Positions 1 to 9,778 of a stretch of DNA of 64,000 nucleotides are shown here, piece by piece. This DNA comes from Chelativorans alearensis (GTDB lineage: Bacteria > Pseudomonadota > Alphaproteobacteria > Rhizobiales > Rhizobiaceae), in the NCBI RefSeq assembly GCF_010993735.1, contig NZ_WQNI01000010.1, positions 186,001-250,000 of the forward strand. The letters are read 5' to 3'. Both the position numbers and the translations under genes were made by a program. The notes below the pieces were generated by a model. It saw only the letters and a list, made by a program, of their open reading frames with translations. It did no database searches and had not been told where the DNA came from. Position 1 is the first letter of the stretch, and every line of letters begins with the position of its first letter.

Positions 1-70
1 GCCGCGGCACTGGAATTCGTTCCTCCGTGAGGCAATCGCAATCGACGTATTTTCTATGTAGGCGCAAGCC

Positions 71-1459
71 ATGTCCGCCGTTGCGCGGGCAGATTCCACG
101 GCGAACTGGGAAATGCCGGGCGGCGGCATTCAGAAGCCCGAAGACCTTCTGGCCAGCGCCATTGAGCTTGAGACGATGGTGGAGACTGGCGATCCGACCA
201 AGGCTGGGAATCGCAAGGTCGCGGCGGAATTCTCGCGCCCGTTTCTCGCCCATGCCTTGATTGGAACATGCTGTGCCCTGGCGCTGTGGCAGGACGGCAC
301 CCTGACCGTGTGGAACCATGCTCAGGGACCCTACCAGTTGCGCGCGGGTCTGGCGCAAGCTCTGAATCTCGACGAAACGGCCATCGAAGTGATTCATAAA
401 CCAGCAGCCGGCTGCTACGGCCATAACGGTGCGGATGACGTAGCTTTCGAGGCCGCCTTGCTGGCCCGGGCGTGCTCTGGTCGCCCGGTGCGGCTTGCTT
501 GGCGAAGAGTGGATGAACTGACTCGCGGAGCGCTGGCCCCCGCGATGACGAGCTGGGCCGAAGTCACGCTTTCAGAGGACGGGGAGATCGCGGCGATGTC
601 GCTTGATATTCTCAGCGCACCACACCAGCGCCGGTCCGGCCCCGGCAAACCGAATTTTGCCTCCGGTCCTCTTCTGGCTGATGCCGTGGCGCTTGCCCCG
701 GCGACGGAGCCTCTGCCCGCGAATGGCGGCGGTGCCGACCGCAACGCGGTGCAGCTTTATAGGACCGGCGCTCTCAAAGTCACGCGGCGGATCGCATATG
801 ATGTCCCGCTGCGCACCTCTGCCATGCGGGCCCTGGGGGCCTATGCAAATATCGCTGCGATCGAGTTGGCAATGGAGGCCGCGGCCGACGAACTCGGCGA
901 GGACCCGATAGGATTCCGCCTGCGCCACCTCGACGATGCGCGCGCTCGATGCGTTATCGAAAAGGCCTGCGAGATCTCGGCCTTTACCACCGACACCGAT
1001 GGCGAAACTGCCATGGGCCTTGGCTTTGCCCGGTACAAGAACAAGGCAGGCTACTGTGCCGTGGTGGTGAAAGTCAGCGCGGGTGAGATGTTGGCCGTGC
1101 CCCGGCTATGGGCGGCGGCGGATGTGGGCGAGGTCATCGACCGTGAGGGCGTTCTGGGGCAGGTCGAAGGCGGCGCCATTCAGGCGTTGAGCTGGAGCCT
1201 AAAAGAGGAAGTGCCGATCGTCGGCGGCGCGCCGGACGTCCCGGATTGGGAGCATTATCCGATCCTGCGCTTTTCCGAGATTCCCGAGATTGAGGTGGTG
1301 TTGACCGGCGATCCTCGCGACCCGCCGCTCGGCGCGGGGGAAATCGCGCAGGGGCCGGTTGCCGGGGCGCTGGCTGCGGCGGTGCGGCGGCTCTTCGGGC
1401 TCGACAGTCTGCGGGTGCCGCTGACGCCGGAGGGGCTGGCTGGGCAAATGTTCGGATGA
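71..1459 (+). pseudogene. Xanthine dehydrogenase-family molybdopterin-binding subunit, 5'-truncated
   Basis: The 462-residue frame matches the C-terminal two thirds of the large molybdopterin subunit of xanthine dehydrogenase/isoquinoline oxidoreductase-type hydroxylases. It has the 'GCYGHNGADDVAFEAALLARA' region, 'GGGADRNAVQLY', 'LRHLDDARAR' and the C-terminal 'PPLGAGEIAQGP', which holds the glutamate that serves as catalytic base in the family. Family members are usually 700 residues or more; the missing part is the N-terminal region. A stop codon lies in frame just before the ATG at 71 and no good ribosome binding site is seen. The gene is therefore truncated or frameshifted at its 5' side, in the first 70 bases or outside the window. 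The neighbouring MFS gene is also broken, which supports decay. Substrate unknown. Confidence 0.7.
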
Positions 1460-1502
1460 TGCGACGGATCAGACCGGTATCGGCGCTGCGAGGGGTGCAC
1501 TC

Positions 1503-2680
1503 ATGAGTGGCTCGCGATCCGGATCGCCCGTTGCTGCCGTTGGCTTCGCTTTGGCGGCACAAATCGCGACGATGCTGCCCGTCTTTCTGCTGGGCACACT
1601 GTTTCCGCTTCTGAGGGCCGATCTGGGCATGAGCGAGGCAAGCCTTGGTTATAGCTTCGCCGTCTTCTTCGCCGCCTCGGCGCTCGGTTCGGGAGCGCTG
1701 GCGAGCCATTCCGACCGGTTCGGACCATGGCCCGTGGCGCGCGCTGCCCAGGTGGTAACCGCCGTGCTTTGCCTGATCGTGCCTTTCGTGCCGTCTGTCG
1801 TGCTTTTTCTGCCCATCATGGTGCTGGCGGGGCTGGCCAACGGCAGCATCCAGCCCGCGACCAACGTCGCGTTGTCGCGGGCGGTGTCGCCCGGGCGGCA
1901 GGGCTTTGCCTTCGGGCTCAAGCAGGCGTCGGTGCCGTTGGCTTCGCTTCTGGCGGGCCTCGCCGTTCCGATGATCGCGCTTAGCGGCGGGTGGCGGACT
2001 GCCTATGTGGTCGCGGCCTTGCTGCCGTCAGCGCTGGTTCTGGGCCTGCCTCGCCACCCCTTTTCGCCCGCCGCGGTGCAACCGCGCAATCCGCAACCGG
2101 GATGGTCGCAGGGCACTCTGGTTCTGCTAGGGATCATGTCCGGTGTTGGCGCCGGATCTGCGAATTCCATGGCGGCCTTTCTTGTGACCTCAGTCGAGGC
2201 GCAAGGTATCCCGGTTGGCAAGGCGGGTTCATCATAGCGCTTGGCGGCGGGGGTGTCGATCGCCGTGCGGATCCTGCCGGGTGCGGCCGCCGATAGGTTC
2301 GCTCTGCCGCTTCTGCTGGCCGTCAGCGTGCTTATGCTTGGCGGTGCGGTGGCCTATTGGCTCTTCGCACAGGGAGGCGGCTGGATGGTGCTGGTCCTGG
2401 CCACGACGCTTGCCTTCGGCATGGGATGGGGATGGGCCGGACTGTCGGTCCTTGCCATTATTCGCGGCAATCCCGCGGCCCCGGGCGGGCCTCGGGCATT
2501 GTGCAGTCGGGGCTGTTCATCGGCGCCGTCATCGGTTCGCTGGGCTTCGGCTGGACAGTGTCAGTCCATGGTTTCGGTGTGGCCTGGACCGTACTGGCTG
2601 TCCTCGCCGCCGTCGCGGCAGCGATCCCGGCCTACCTCTCAGCAAGGGTGGCGCGCGAGGTGCGTGGCACCGAGCCGTAA
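1503..2680 (+). pseudogene. MFS transporter, broken by three indels
   Basis: Reading starts at ATG 1503 and gives six clear membrane segments of a major facilitator protein. An apparent one-base deletion near 2222 then leads to a stop at 2235-2237. The coding sense continues in another frame ('FIIALGGG'), returns to the first frame near 2250 after a run of G ('VSIAVRILPGAAADRFAL'), and shifts a third time near 2490 to end at 2680 ('ASGIVQSGLFIGAVIGSLGFG'). Pieced together it is about 390 residues, normal for the family. Three indels, two of them near G/C runs, make a functional product unlikely unless they are sequencing errors. It follows the truncated molybdopterin gene by 43 bases, so both may once have formed one catabolic operon. 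Confidence 0.75.
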
Positions 2681-2729
2681 TGCGGCGCCTAGCACGGCTC
2701 GCAGTGCTTGCACGTCGCGGTAGCGCTCT

Positions 2730-3347
2730 TCACCCATGTCGTGCGTCACGCCCGATGCAGTGTCTGACGCTCCGGCGCATGCAGATTGCGACACGCTTTC
2801 TGTTGAAACGAATGATGAGGTCGCCGCTGGCCTTCGTCCGATCCACTGAGCGCGAGGACGTTTTCTCGATCAGGTCGGGATGGAAAAACGGTTGGATGAA
2901 CCAGTCGTGAGAGAACGCCCCGTAGCTAATACCGAAATCCACTTGATGCGCTTCGGTCTCCGAGAGGCTGATTGGGGTCGACGCCTTGACGATGATCGCA
3001 CCCGTGCCTCTGGCGGCCTCTTCGGCGCTCGGGACCGCAACAGCAGCATTCGTGAAGGCGAATACCCGCCTGTCGACCGTCAGTTCAGCGGTCGCAAGAA
3101 CGTCCGCGCCAAACGCCTGCGCTTCCTCGTCCGAGACTGCCCCATCCCCATCAAGATCGATGTGGGAGAATATGGCGGCGCCGTCTCCCGTTGACGGTAC
3201 GATCACAACGCTCAAGTCAACGACCTCGAGACCAACGGAAAGCTGCACCTGCTGGTCGGTATAACTGTGCGGATGCGCAGCAGCCGCAACGGGAACCGTA
3301 ACGAGCGCCGCGATGAAAAGCCCGCGTATCAATGGGACCCGATCCAT
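2730..3347 (-). CDS. Secreted hypothetical protein with EF-hand-like motif
   Basis: The 205-residue protein starts at ATG 3347, where a signal peptide begins ('MDRVPLIRGLFIAALVTVPVAAAAHPHSY'). It overlaps the end of the upstream DUF3500 gene by 19 bases, so the two are probably translated together. After the signal comes a His-containing N-terminus, then 'DLDGDGAVSDEEA', a canonical EF-hand-like calcium-binding loop. Overall it resembles DUF1007-type periplasmic proteins linked to metal handling, but I cannot assign a family firmly. The last 25 residues are Arg/His-rich and unlike the rest, so a late frameshift may have replaced the native end. Role unknown. Confidence 0.6.
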   Translation of the reverse strand: MDRVPLIRGLFIAALVTVPVAAAAHPHSYTDQQVQLSVGLEVVDLSVVIVPSTGDGAAIFSHIDLDGDGAVSDEEAQAFGADVLATAELTVDRRVFAFTNAAVAVPSAEEAARGTGAIIVKASTPISLSETEAHQVDFGISYGAFSHDWFIQPFFHPDLIEKTSSRSVDRTKASGDLIIRFNRKRVAICMRRSVRHCIGRDARHG

Positions 3348-4426
3348 GCCACGCCATAGTCGTTTTTGGGATCGCGGTACATGTTGTGCGCGTGATCGGT
3401 GGGATCGCCATCCATGTCTTGCGGTGCGTATTCCATGACCAGCGACGGCGCCGTGACGCGGAAATAAGCTGCGCCCAGGGTCCCCACAGGTCCCCACCAG
3501 CCGAAGTAGGTGTCGTCAATTTCGCTCCGGACTGTTTCCATTTTGGCCGCGAAATCGTCGTCGTTGATGAAACCGAGCCGCGCTTCGATGACATCCAGAA
3601 GCAGCAACTTCTGGTCATCGGTCAGGTCGCTGCCCTTCACTCCCTCCGGTGCGAGCACAGTACCGAATTCCCCGGGGCCTAGCAGTAGGTTGATCGCTTG
3701 GTCGTCAATGATGGCCGCTTCCTTCTGATCGGCCGTGAGGGCGTCCATGAGGGCTTGCGCGGCCGCGGTCTCCGCTTCCGTGATGTAGACGTCCTGTCCT
3801 TCATAGGTAGTGTTCAGCGGCTCTCCGCCGGTCAGCATCGGCGAGAAGGAAATCTCCGATCCGAAGACCGTAACATTGATTGCAAGGTGGTGGCCGCCGA
3901 ATTGAAACATCCACGGCTTGGATGTCGAAGGTTCGCCCAGGAAGGAGGCATAGTAGAAATCGCTGCCGAAATTGGGGCCGCCGATGCCGCTATCCAGCAT
4001 GTCCTCCGCTGCCAGCTGATAGGCGATATTACGCACACCATCCTCGCTCAGGACCTCGCCTAGGAGGGCGTTAAGGGCGGCGTTCTGCTCGTCGGAGAGG
4101 TTGCCGCGCATCACGCCGCCGCGCTGAACGGGACCGTCCGGGAAGTTGGACCAATTAGAGCGTTGAGTGTTGTCGGAGAACGGGTACACTGCGGCCTCTC
4201 TCTGTTGGTCGCCCAACCCGTTGAGGAACGCGTCCGCCGCTGCGACGATGGACTCCGTCTTTGCATCGACAGCCGGCAGGTCAAAGCTTTCCTTGATCGC
4301 GATATCCACTGGAGGAGTCTGCAGGCTGCCTTCCTGCGCAGAGAGCGGCCCGTATCTGAGCAGCAAGACACCCGCCGCCGCTACAACGGCGGCAAGTCCA
4401 GCAGCACCGTACAAGCCTCGCTTCAT
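3329..4426 (-). CDS. DUF3500 domain-containing exported protein
   Basis: This 365-residue protein has an N-terminal signal or anchor segment (residues 5-28) and then matches DUF3500 in pattern: repeated 'LSDEQNAALNALLGEVLSEDGVRNIAYQL' type segments, 'MFQFGGHHLAINVTVFG' in the middle and 'YFRVTAPSLVMEYAPQDMDGDPTDHAHNMYRDPKNDYG' near the end. An AGGAAGGAGA ribosome binding site sits just before ATG 4426. DUF3500 proteins are exported and of unknown function; the conserved histidines suggest metal binding (inference). The gene for the EF-hand-like protein overlaps its 3' end, indicating a two-gene operon. No regulator of this pair is evident. Confidence 0.8.
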   Translation of the reverse strand: MKRGLYGAAGLAAVVAAAGVLLLRYGPLSAQEGSLQTPPVDIAIKESFDLPAVDAKTESIVAAADAFLNGLGDQQREAAVYPFSDNTQRSNWSNFPDGPVQRGGVMRGNLSDEQNAALNALLGEVLSEDGVRNIAYQLAAEDMLDSGIGGPNFGSDFYYASFLGEPSTSKPWMFQFGGHHLAINVTVFGSEISFSPMLTGGEPLNTTYEGQDVYITEAETAAAQALMDALTADQKEAAIIDDQAINLLLGPGEFGTVLAPEGVKGSDLTDDQKLLLLDVIEARLGFINDDDFAAKMETVRSEIDDTYFGWWGPVGTLGAAYFRVTAPSLVMEYAPQDMDGDPTDHAHNMYRDPKNDYGVAWIGSH

Positions 4427-4587
4427 GTCATCTCCTTCCTGGAATGCGTCACGCGCCGGTCAGTCCGACTTCTATTGCACAACGTCGGCGCGAATCACCA
4501 GCAAGGAGCATAGATTCAATCCGAGCAATCCACAAAAGCTTGGAGTCTTGTGATCGGAGAGGAAGGGGACTTCTTCCTACAGTGCCG

Positions 4588-5122
4588 TCACTCGGCCCTG
4601 AATGTGTTGATGAGATGCGAGGCATCGCAGAACCCGGTGGCATGAGCGACCTGCGTCACGGTCCGCACGGTGGTCTCCAACATCCGGCGCGCGGCATCGA
4701 GGCGCAACCGAAGCTCCGCCCGTGAAGGGGAAAGACCCAGGTCCGACTGGAATTTGCGCTCGAGTTGCCGCCGCCCGATGCCAAGACCCTGCGCCAGTTT
4801 CCCGACCGTCTCAGGGTTGCCGATGTTGTGCTGCATTCGGATCAGCGCTTTGCGCACCATCGGATCGCGCGCGGTCAGATCGCTGCGAAAGCCGGGCTGA
4901 GGTTCGTCCCCGGCCATCGCCTCGTCGATGATCATGATGCTCAGGCTCTTCGTGGCGGCGACACGGCGAGCGGTCCGCCTCGTCGGCGGCAAGCCGCAAA
5001 ACGTCGACGAAATTGGCAAAGGCGGGCAGGGTGAAGCGGTCTGCAAGCAGGAAGGCGACGCGCAGGCGCTTCTTGCTAGATCTGTTGGCTGAAGGCACGG
5101 ATGTCATGGCGCAGTCATACAA
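4588..5122 (-). pseudogene. GlxA-type AraC regulator with its middle deleted
   Basis: The 5' part (from 5122) encodes 'KKRLRVAFLLADRFTLPAFANFVDVLRLAADEADRS', the start of the DJ-1/PfpI-like domain of GlxA-type AraC regulators. The 3' part, in another frame, encodes the end of that domain and a complete AraC DNA-binding domain ('VGKLAQGLGIGRRQLERKFQSDLGLSPSR...VAHATGFCDASHLINTFRAE'). GlxA-type proteins have about 320 residues; here roughly 150 residues between the two parts are gone and the frames disagree, so no intact sensor can be made. It lies divergent to soxB, where a GbdR/SouR-like activator of betaine-sarcosine catabolism would be expected (known context; its identity here is inferred). 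Confidence 0.75.
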
Positions 5123-5204
5123 TGCCGCCGTCGCATTGTTCCAGTCTTCTCTGCTCCCGTCCGACTAGAACGCCGGAAACCGGACCTGTCGGAGCTGGCC
5201 TCAC

Positions 5205-6458
5205 ATGACGCATTTTTCCGCGCTGTCGCTCTTGAAAAACGCCCTCACGGGCCACAGGAGCTGGACGCCGCAATGGCCCGAAAGTCAACCGAAAGCCGAA
5301 TACGACGTCGTCATCGTTGGCGCCGGCGGGCACGGGCTGGGCGCGGCCTACTACCTTGCCAAGGAGCATGGCATCACCAATGTCGCGGTGATCGACAAGG
5401 GTTGGCTCGGCGGCGGCAATACCGGCCGCAACACGACGATCATCCGGTCCAACTACCTCTACGACGAAAGTGCCCGGCTTTACGACCACGCGCTTGATTT
5501 GTGGGACGGTCTGAGCCAGGAGCTGAACTACAACGTCATGTACTCCAAGCGCGGCGTCATGATGTTGGCGCATAACGTGCACGATGTGCAGAGCTTCCAG
5601 CGCCACATTCACGCCAATCGCCTCAATGGGGTCGACAACCGCTGGCTCACGGCCCAGGAAGCGCAGGCGTTCTGCCCGCCGCTCAACATCTCGCCGAGGG
5701 CGCGTTACCCGGTCATGGGTGCCGCGCTGCAGAAACGGGCGGGAACCGCCCGTCACGACGCCGTGGCCTGGGGCTATGCTCGCGCCGCCGCCTCACGCGG
5801 TGTGGACATCATCCAAAACTGCCCGGTCACGGCAATCCGCCGTGGCTCTGACGGCCGCGTTACCGGTGTCGAGACCGCAAAGGGGTTCATCCGGGCGAAG
5901 AAGGTCGCCGTGTCGGCTGCCGGCAACACCACGGTCGTTATGGATAGCGCCGGCGTCCGCCTGCCGCTTGAAAGCTTCCCGCTTCAGGCTTTGGTGTCCG
6001 AACCGGTCAAGCCGATCTTCCCCTGCGTGGTGATGTCGAACACGGTGCACGCCTATATCAGTCAGTCCGACAAGGGCGAGCTGGTCATCGGTTCGGGCAC
6101 CGATCAGTATACCAGCTATTCGCAGCGTGGCGGTCTGCCGCTGATCGAGCATACGGTTGCGGCGATCTGCGAGATCTTCCCGATCTTCAACCGCATGCGG
6201 ATGCTGCGCAAATGGGGAGGCGTCGTCGATGTGACGCCGGATCGCTCGGCGATCGTCGGCAAAACCCCGGTGCCGGGGCTCTACGTCAATTGCGGCTGGG
6301 GTACCGGCGGGTTCAAGGCCACCCCGGGCGCCGCCCACACACTTGCCTGGACCGTCGCCAAGGACGATCCGCACCCGGCCAACGCGCCTTTCACCCTCGA
6401 GAGGTTCACGACCGGCCGCTTGATCGACGAAGCCGCCGCGGCCGCCGTTGCGCACTGA
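5205..6458 (+). CDS. soxB: Sarcosine oxidase subunit beta
   Basis: SoxB carries the FAD and the FMN of heterotetrameric sarcosine oxidase, which demethylates sarcosine to glycine and passes the methyl carbon to tetrahydrofolate with H2O2 formation. The 417-residue protein shows the FAD-binding 'YDVVIVGAGGHGLGAAYYLAKEHG' at residues 33-55, 'GGGNTGRNTTIIRSNYL' near residue 70 and the C-terminal 'GLYVNCGWGTGGFKATPGA'. Length is normal. It opens the plus-strand operon soxBDAG and is followed by soxD after 11 bases. Upstream is only the broken AraC-type gene, with no glyA. Confidence 0.95.
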   Translation: MTHFSALSLLKNALTGHRSWTPQWPESQPKAEYDVVIVGAGGHGLGAAYYLAKEHGITNVAVIDKGWLGGGNTGRNTTIIRSNYLYDESARLYDHALDLWDGLSQELNYNVMYSKRGVMMLAHNVHDVQSFQRHIHANRLNGVDNRWLTAQEAQAFCPPLNISPRARYPVMGAALQKRAGTARHDAVAWGYARAAASRGVDIIQNCPVTAIRRGSDGRVTGVETAKGFIRAKKVAVSAAGNTTVVMDSAGVRLPLESFPLQALVSEPVKPIFPCVVMSNTVHAYISQSDKGELVIGSGTDQYTSYSQRGGLPLIEHTVAAICEIFPIFNRMRMLRKWGGVVDVTPDRSAIVGKTPVPGLYVNCGWGTGGFKATPGAAHTLAWTVAKDDPHPANAPFTLERFTTGRLIDEAAAAAVAH

Positions 6459-6469
6459 GGAACACGGAC

Positions 6470-6772
6470 ATGCTTCTGATCCATTGCCCCTACTGCGAAG
6501 AGATCTTGCCGGAACTGGAGTTCACGTATGCTGGCGAGGCGCATATCGCCCGGCCTGCCGATCCCTCCGCCATGAGTGATGGTGAATGGCGGGATTATCT
6601 GTTCATACGCAGCAATGTCCGGGGTCCACATTACGAACGCTGGCGGCATGCGCATGGCTGCGGCCGTTTCTTCAACGCCGTGCGGGACACGGTCACTGAC
6701 CGATTCCTGACGACCTACAAGGCGGGCGAGCCGCGTCCTGATCTTTCCTCTATCAAGGAGACTGCGGAATGA
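6470..6772 (+). CDS. soxD: Sarcosine oxidase subunit delta
   Basis: This is the 100-residue zinc-binding subunit of heterotetrameric sarcosine oxidase. Its N-terminus 'MLLIHCPYCEEILPELEF' supplies two zinc-ligand cysteines (C6, C9), and 'HAHGCGRFFNAVRDT' supplies a histidine and a further cysteine. It starts at ATG 6470, eleven bases after soxB, and its stop overlaps the soxA start in an ATGA arrangement. Length and order match soxBDAG operons of rhizobia and pseudomonads. Confidence 0.93.
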   Translation: MLLIHCPYCEEILPELEFTYAGEAHIARPADPSAMSDGEWRDYLFIRSNVRGPHYERWRHAHGCGRFFNAVRDTVTDRFLTTYKAGEPRPDLSSIKETAE

Positions 6773-9762
6773 GCGCCTTCCGCGTTCCCGGGCGTGGCCG
6801 GGTCGATCACAACCGGCCGGTGACATTCACCTTCGACGGTAGGACGATCGAAGGCCGCGCTGGCGATACGGTCGCCTCGGCGCTGCTTGCCAACGGCGTG
6901 CATCTGATGGGCCGGTCGTTCAAGTATCACCGGCCGCGCGGTGCCGTTTCGGCCGGGTCCGAAGAGCCGAACGCGCTCATCGGTACCAGCCGCGGCAAGG
7001 GCCGCTTCGAGCCCAATACCCGTGCCACCATGCAGGAGATCTGGAACGGTCTGGAGACCACCAGCCAGAACAAATACCCGAGCCTCAAATTCGACATCGG
7101 CGCCGTGAACGACCGCGCCTACATGCTGTTCTCGGCCGGGTTCTACTATAAGACCTTCATGTGGCCGAAGAGCTTCTGGGACAAGGTTTATGAGCCTTTC
7201 ATCCGCGCCGCCGCCGGACTTGGCGTTTCGCCGAAAGAGGCAGATCCGGACACCTACGCTTCGCGGTACCTGCACACGGACGTGCTGGTCGTGGGGGCCG
7301 GGCCGGCTGGTCTGGCCGCCGCGCTGAGCGCGGCCCGGTCGGGCCTTAAGGTAACGCTGGTCGATGAGAGTGCGGAAGCCGGCGGAACGCTTCTGAGCGA
7401 GCCGCAGGCGGTGATCGACGGCGTCCCTGCATGGGACTGGCTTTCGGCCATGCTGGCGAAACTGCAGTCGCTCGGTGTGCGTGTCATGACCCGTACCACG
7501 GCCATCGGCTACTACCACCAGAACATGGTGGGGCTTTGCCAGAAGCTGACTGACCATCTGCAGTCACCCCCCCCGGACACGCCGCGCGAGAGGTTGTGGC
7601 GGGTACGGGCCGGGCAAGTGATCCTGGCGCAGGGTGCGCTGGAAAAGCCGCTGGTGTTCGACGGTAACGACCGGCCAGGCGTCATGCTGGCGGGGTCAGC
7701 CCAAACCTATCTCAACCGCTTCGGCGTGCGGGTCGGCAACCGGGCCGTCGTGGTTACCAGCCATGACAGCGCCTGGTACGCAGCCTTTGACCTTGCCGAT
7801 GCGGGCACGAAGATCGAAGCTATTGTCGATACCCGCGTTGAGCCGCAAGCCGGTTTGCTCGCCGAAGCAAAGGCACGCGGAATCGCTGTGCTAACGGGCC
7901 ACACGGTCACCGGCACGACGGGCCGTCTGCGTATCAAGTCGGTTCGGGTCAATCCGGTGCAGGGGGGCAGGGTCGGACCCGCCCGCTCGCTCGCCTGCGA
8001 TTGCCTGTTGATGTCGGGTGGCTGGACGCCGTCACTGCACCTCTTCTCACATACTAAGGGGACGCTCGCCTGGGACGACGAGAAGCAGACCTTCCTGCCT
8101 GACTGCAAGACCGAGGCGTGCCAGCTCGCTGGAGCCGGCCGTGGCCTCTGGGGAATCGAAGCGGCGCTGAACGACGGTGCCGAGATGGGCGCCACGGCTG
8201 TTCGTGAGCTGGGCAAGAATCCCGCAGCGGTCCGTTATGCCGTCACCAATGATCGCACAGGCACCGGCACTAGTCATAAGGAACTGCCCACCGACCGAAC
8301 CCCAAGCCGGGCACGTGCTTTCGTGGATTACCAGAACGATGTGACCGCCAAGGACCTGCGCCTCGCCGTGCGCGAAGGCATGCGCTCTATCGAGCATGTC
8401 AAGCGCTACACGACCAATGGCATGGCCACCGATCAGGGCAAGATGTCCAACATCAACGGGCTCAACATTGCTTCCGATGCGCTCGGAAAGCGCCAGCCCG
8501 AGGTCGGACTGACCACCTTCCGTCCGCCCTATACACCGACGACGTTCGGCACGTTTGCCGGCTATCATCGAGGCGGGCATTTCGAGGTTACCCGCAAGAC
8601 GCCGATCGACAGTTGGGCCGAGGAAAACGGCGCTGTATTCGAACCGGTCAGCCTGTGGCGCCGCGCCTGGTATTTCCCCAAGTCGGGCGAGGATATGGAC
8701 GCGGCCGTTGCGCGCGAATGCCGGGCGACGCGAAAGAGCCTCGGCATCTTCGACGCCTCGACGCTCGGAAAGATCGAGGTCGTGGGCCCAGATGCGGTAG
8801 AGTTCATGAACCGCATGTACACCAATCCCTGGACCAAGCTGGCACCGGGCCGCACCCGCTACGGGCTGCTTCTGGGCGACGACGGTTTCATCCGCGACGA
8901 CGGCGTGATCGGGCGCCTGTCGAAGGATCGGTTCCACGTCACCACCACCACCGGTGGCGCGGCCCGTGTGCTGAACATGATGGAGGACTACCTCCAGACC
9001 GAATGGCCCGACCTCAAGGTCTGGCTAACCTCGATCACCGAACAATGGTCCACCATCGCTCTCAACGGCCCCAACGCGCGCAACCTGTTGGCACCTTTCG
9101 TCGAGGGCCTGGATATCTCGGACGAGGCATTTCCGCACATGTCCATCGCGGAATGCACTGTGGCGGGTTTCCCAGCGCGGCTCTTCCGCGTGAGCTTCAC
9201 CGGTGAGCTCGGCTTCGAGGTGAACGTTCCGACGCGCTATGGCCGCGCGCTCTGGGAAAAGCTCTGGGCGGCCGGACAGCAATACGACATTTGCGCCTAT
9301 GGCACCGAGACCATGCACGTGCTCAGGGCCGAAAAGGGCTTCATCATTGTCGGGCAGGATACCGACGGCACCGTGACACCCTATGACACGGCAATGGGCT
9401 GGGCAGTCGGCAAGAACAAGCCGGATTTCGTCGGCAAGCGCGGGCTTGCACGCCCCGATCTTGTCGCGCAGGGACGCAAGCAACTCGTTGGCCTCTTGAC
9501 CGAGGACGGCAAGACCCGGCTGGAAGAAGGGGCGCAGATCGTACTCGACCCAAAACAGCCCAAGCCCATGAAGATGGTGGGCCACGTCACCTCATCCTAC
9601 AACAGTGTTGCCGCCGGCAGACCGATCGCTTTGGCGCTGGTCGAAGATGGGCACAACCGGACGGGCGAGACCGTCTTCGTTCCAATGCCCGATCGGGTGA
9701 TAGAAGCCGAGATCACGGGCACCGTGTTCTACGACGCGCAAGGCGAACGGCTGAAACTCTAG
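6769..9762 (+). CDS. soxA: Sarcosine oxidase subunit alpha
   Basis: The 997-residue alpha subunit binds NAD+ and tetrahydrofolate in heterotetrameric sarcosine oxidase. Domains in order: a ferredoxin-like N-terminal domain ('TFTFDGRTIEGRAGDTVASALLANG', residues 20-50), an FAD/NAD-binding domain with 'VLVVGAGPAGLAAALSAARSG' around residue 171, and a C-terminal aminomethyltransferase (GcvT-like) domain from about residue 610 that takes up the methylene group. The length is typical. The ATG overlaps the soxD stop by four bases, so the genes are translationally coupled. No frameshift is visible. Confidence 0.95.
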   Translation: MSAFRVPGRGRVDHNRPVTFTFDGRTIEGRAGDTVASALLANGVHLMGRSFKYHRPRGAVSAGSEEPNALIGTSRGKGRFEPNTRATMQEIWNGLETTSQNKYPSLKFDIGAVNDRAYMLFSAGFYYKTFMWPKSFWDKVYEPFIRAAAGLGVSPKEADPDTYASRYLHTDVLVVGAGPAGLAAALSAARSGLKVTLVDESAEAGGTLLSEPQAVIDGVPAWDWLSAMLAKLQSLGVRVMTRTTAIGYYHQNMVGLCQKLTDHLQSPPPDTPRERLWRVRAGQVILAQGALEKPLVFDGNDRPGVMLAGSAQTYLNRFGVRVGNRAVVVTSHDSAWYAAFDLADAGTKIEAIVDTRVEPQAGLLAEAKARGIAVLTGHTVTGTTGRLRIKSVRVNPVQGGRVGPARSLACDCLLMSGGWTPSLHLFSHTKGTLAWDDEKQTFLPDCKTEACQLAGAGRGLWGIEAALNDGAEMGATAVRELGKNPAAVRYAVTNDRTGTGTSHKELPTDRTPSRARAFVDYQNDVTAKDLRLAVREGMRSIEHVKRYTTNGMATDQGKMSNINGLNIASDALGKRQPEVGLTTFRPPYTPTTFGTFAGYHRGGHFEVTRKTPIDSWAEENGAVFEPVSLWRRAWYFPKSGEDMDAAVARECRATRKSLGIFDASTLGKIEVVGPDAVEFMNRMYTNPWTKLAPGRTRYGLLLGDDGFIRDDGVIGRLSKDRFHVTTTTGGAARVLNMMEDYLQTEWPDLKVWLTSITEQWSTIALNGPNARNLLAPFVEGLDISDEAFPHMSIAECTVAGFPARLFRVSFTGELGFEVNVPTRYGRALWEKLWAAGQQYDICAYGTETMHVLRAEKGFIIVGQDTDGTVTPYDTAMGWAVGKNKPDFVGKRGLARPDLVAQGRKQLVGLLTEDGKTRLEEGAQIVLDPKQPKPMKMVGHVTSSYNSVAAGRPIALALVEDGHNRTGETVFVPMPDRVIEAEITGTVFYDAQGERLKL

Positions 9763-9778
9763 AAGCGGAGACGATGCG

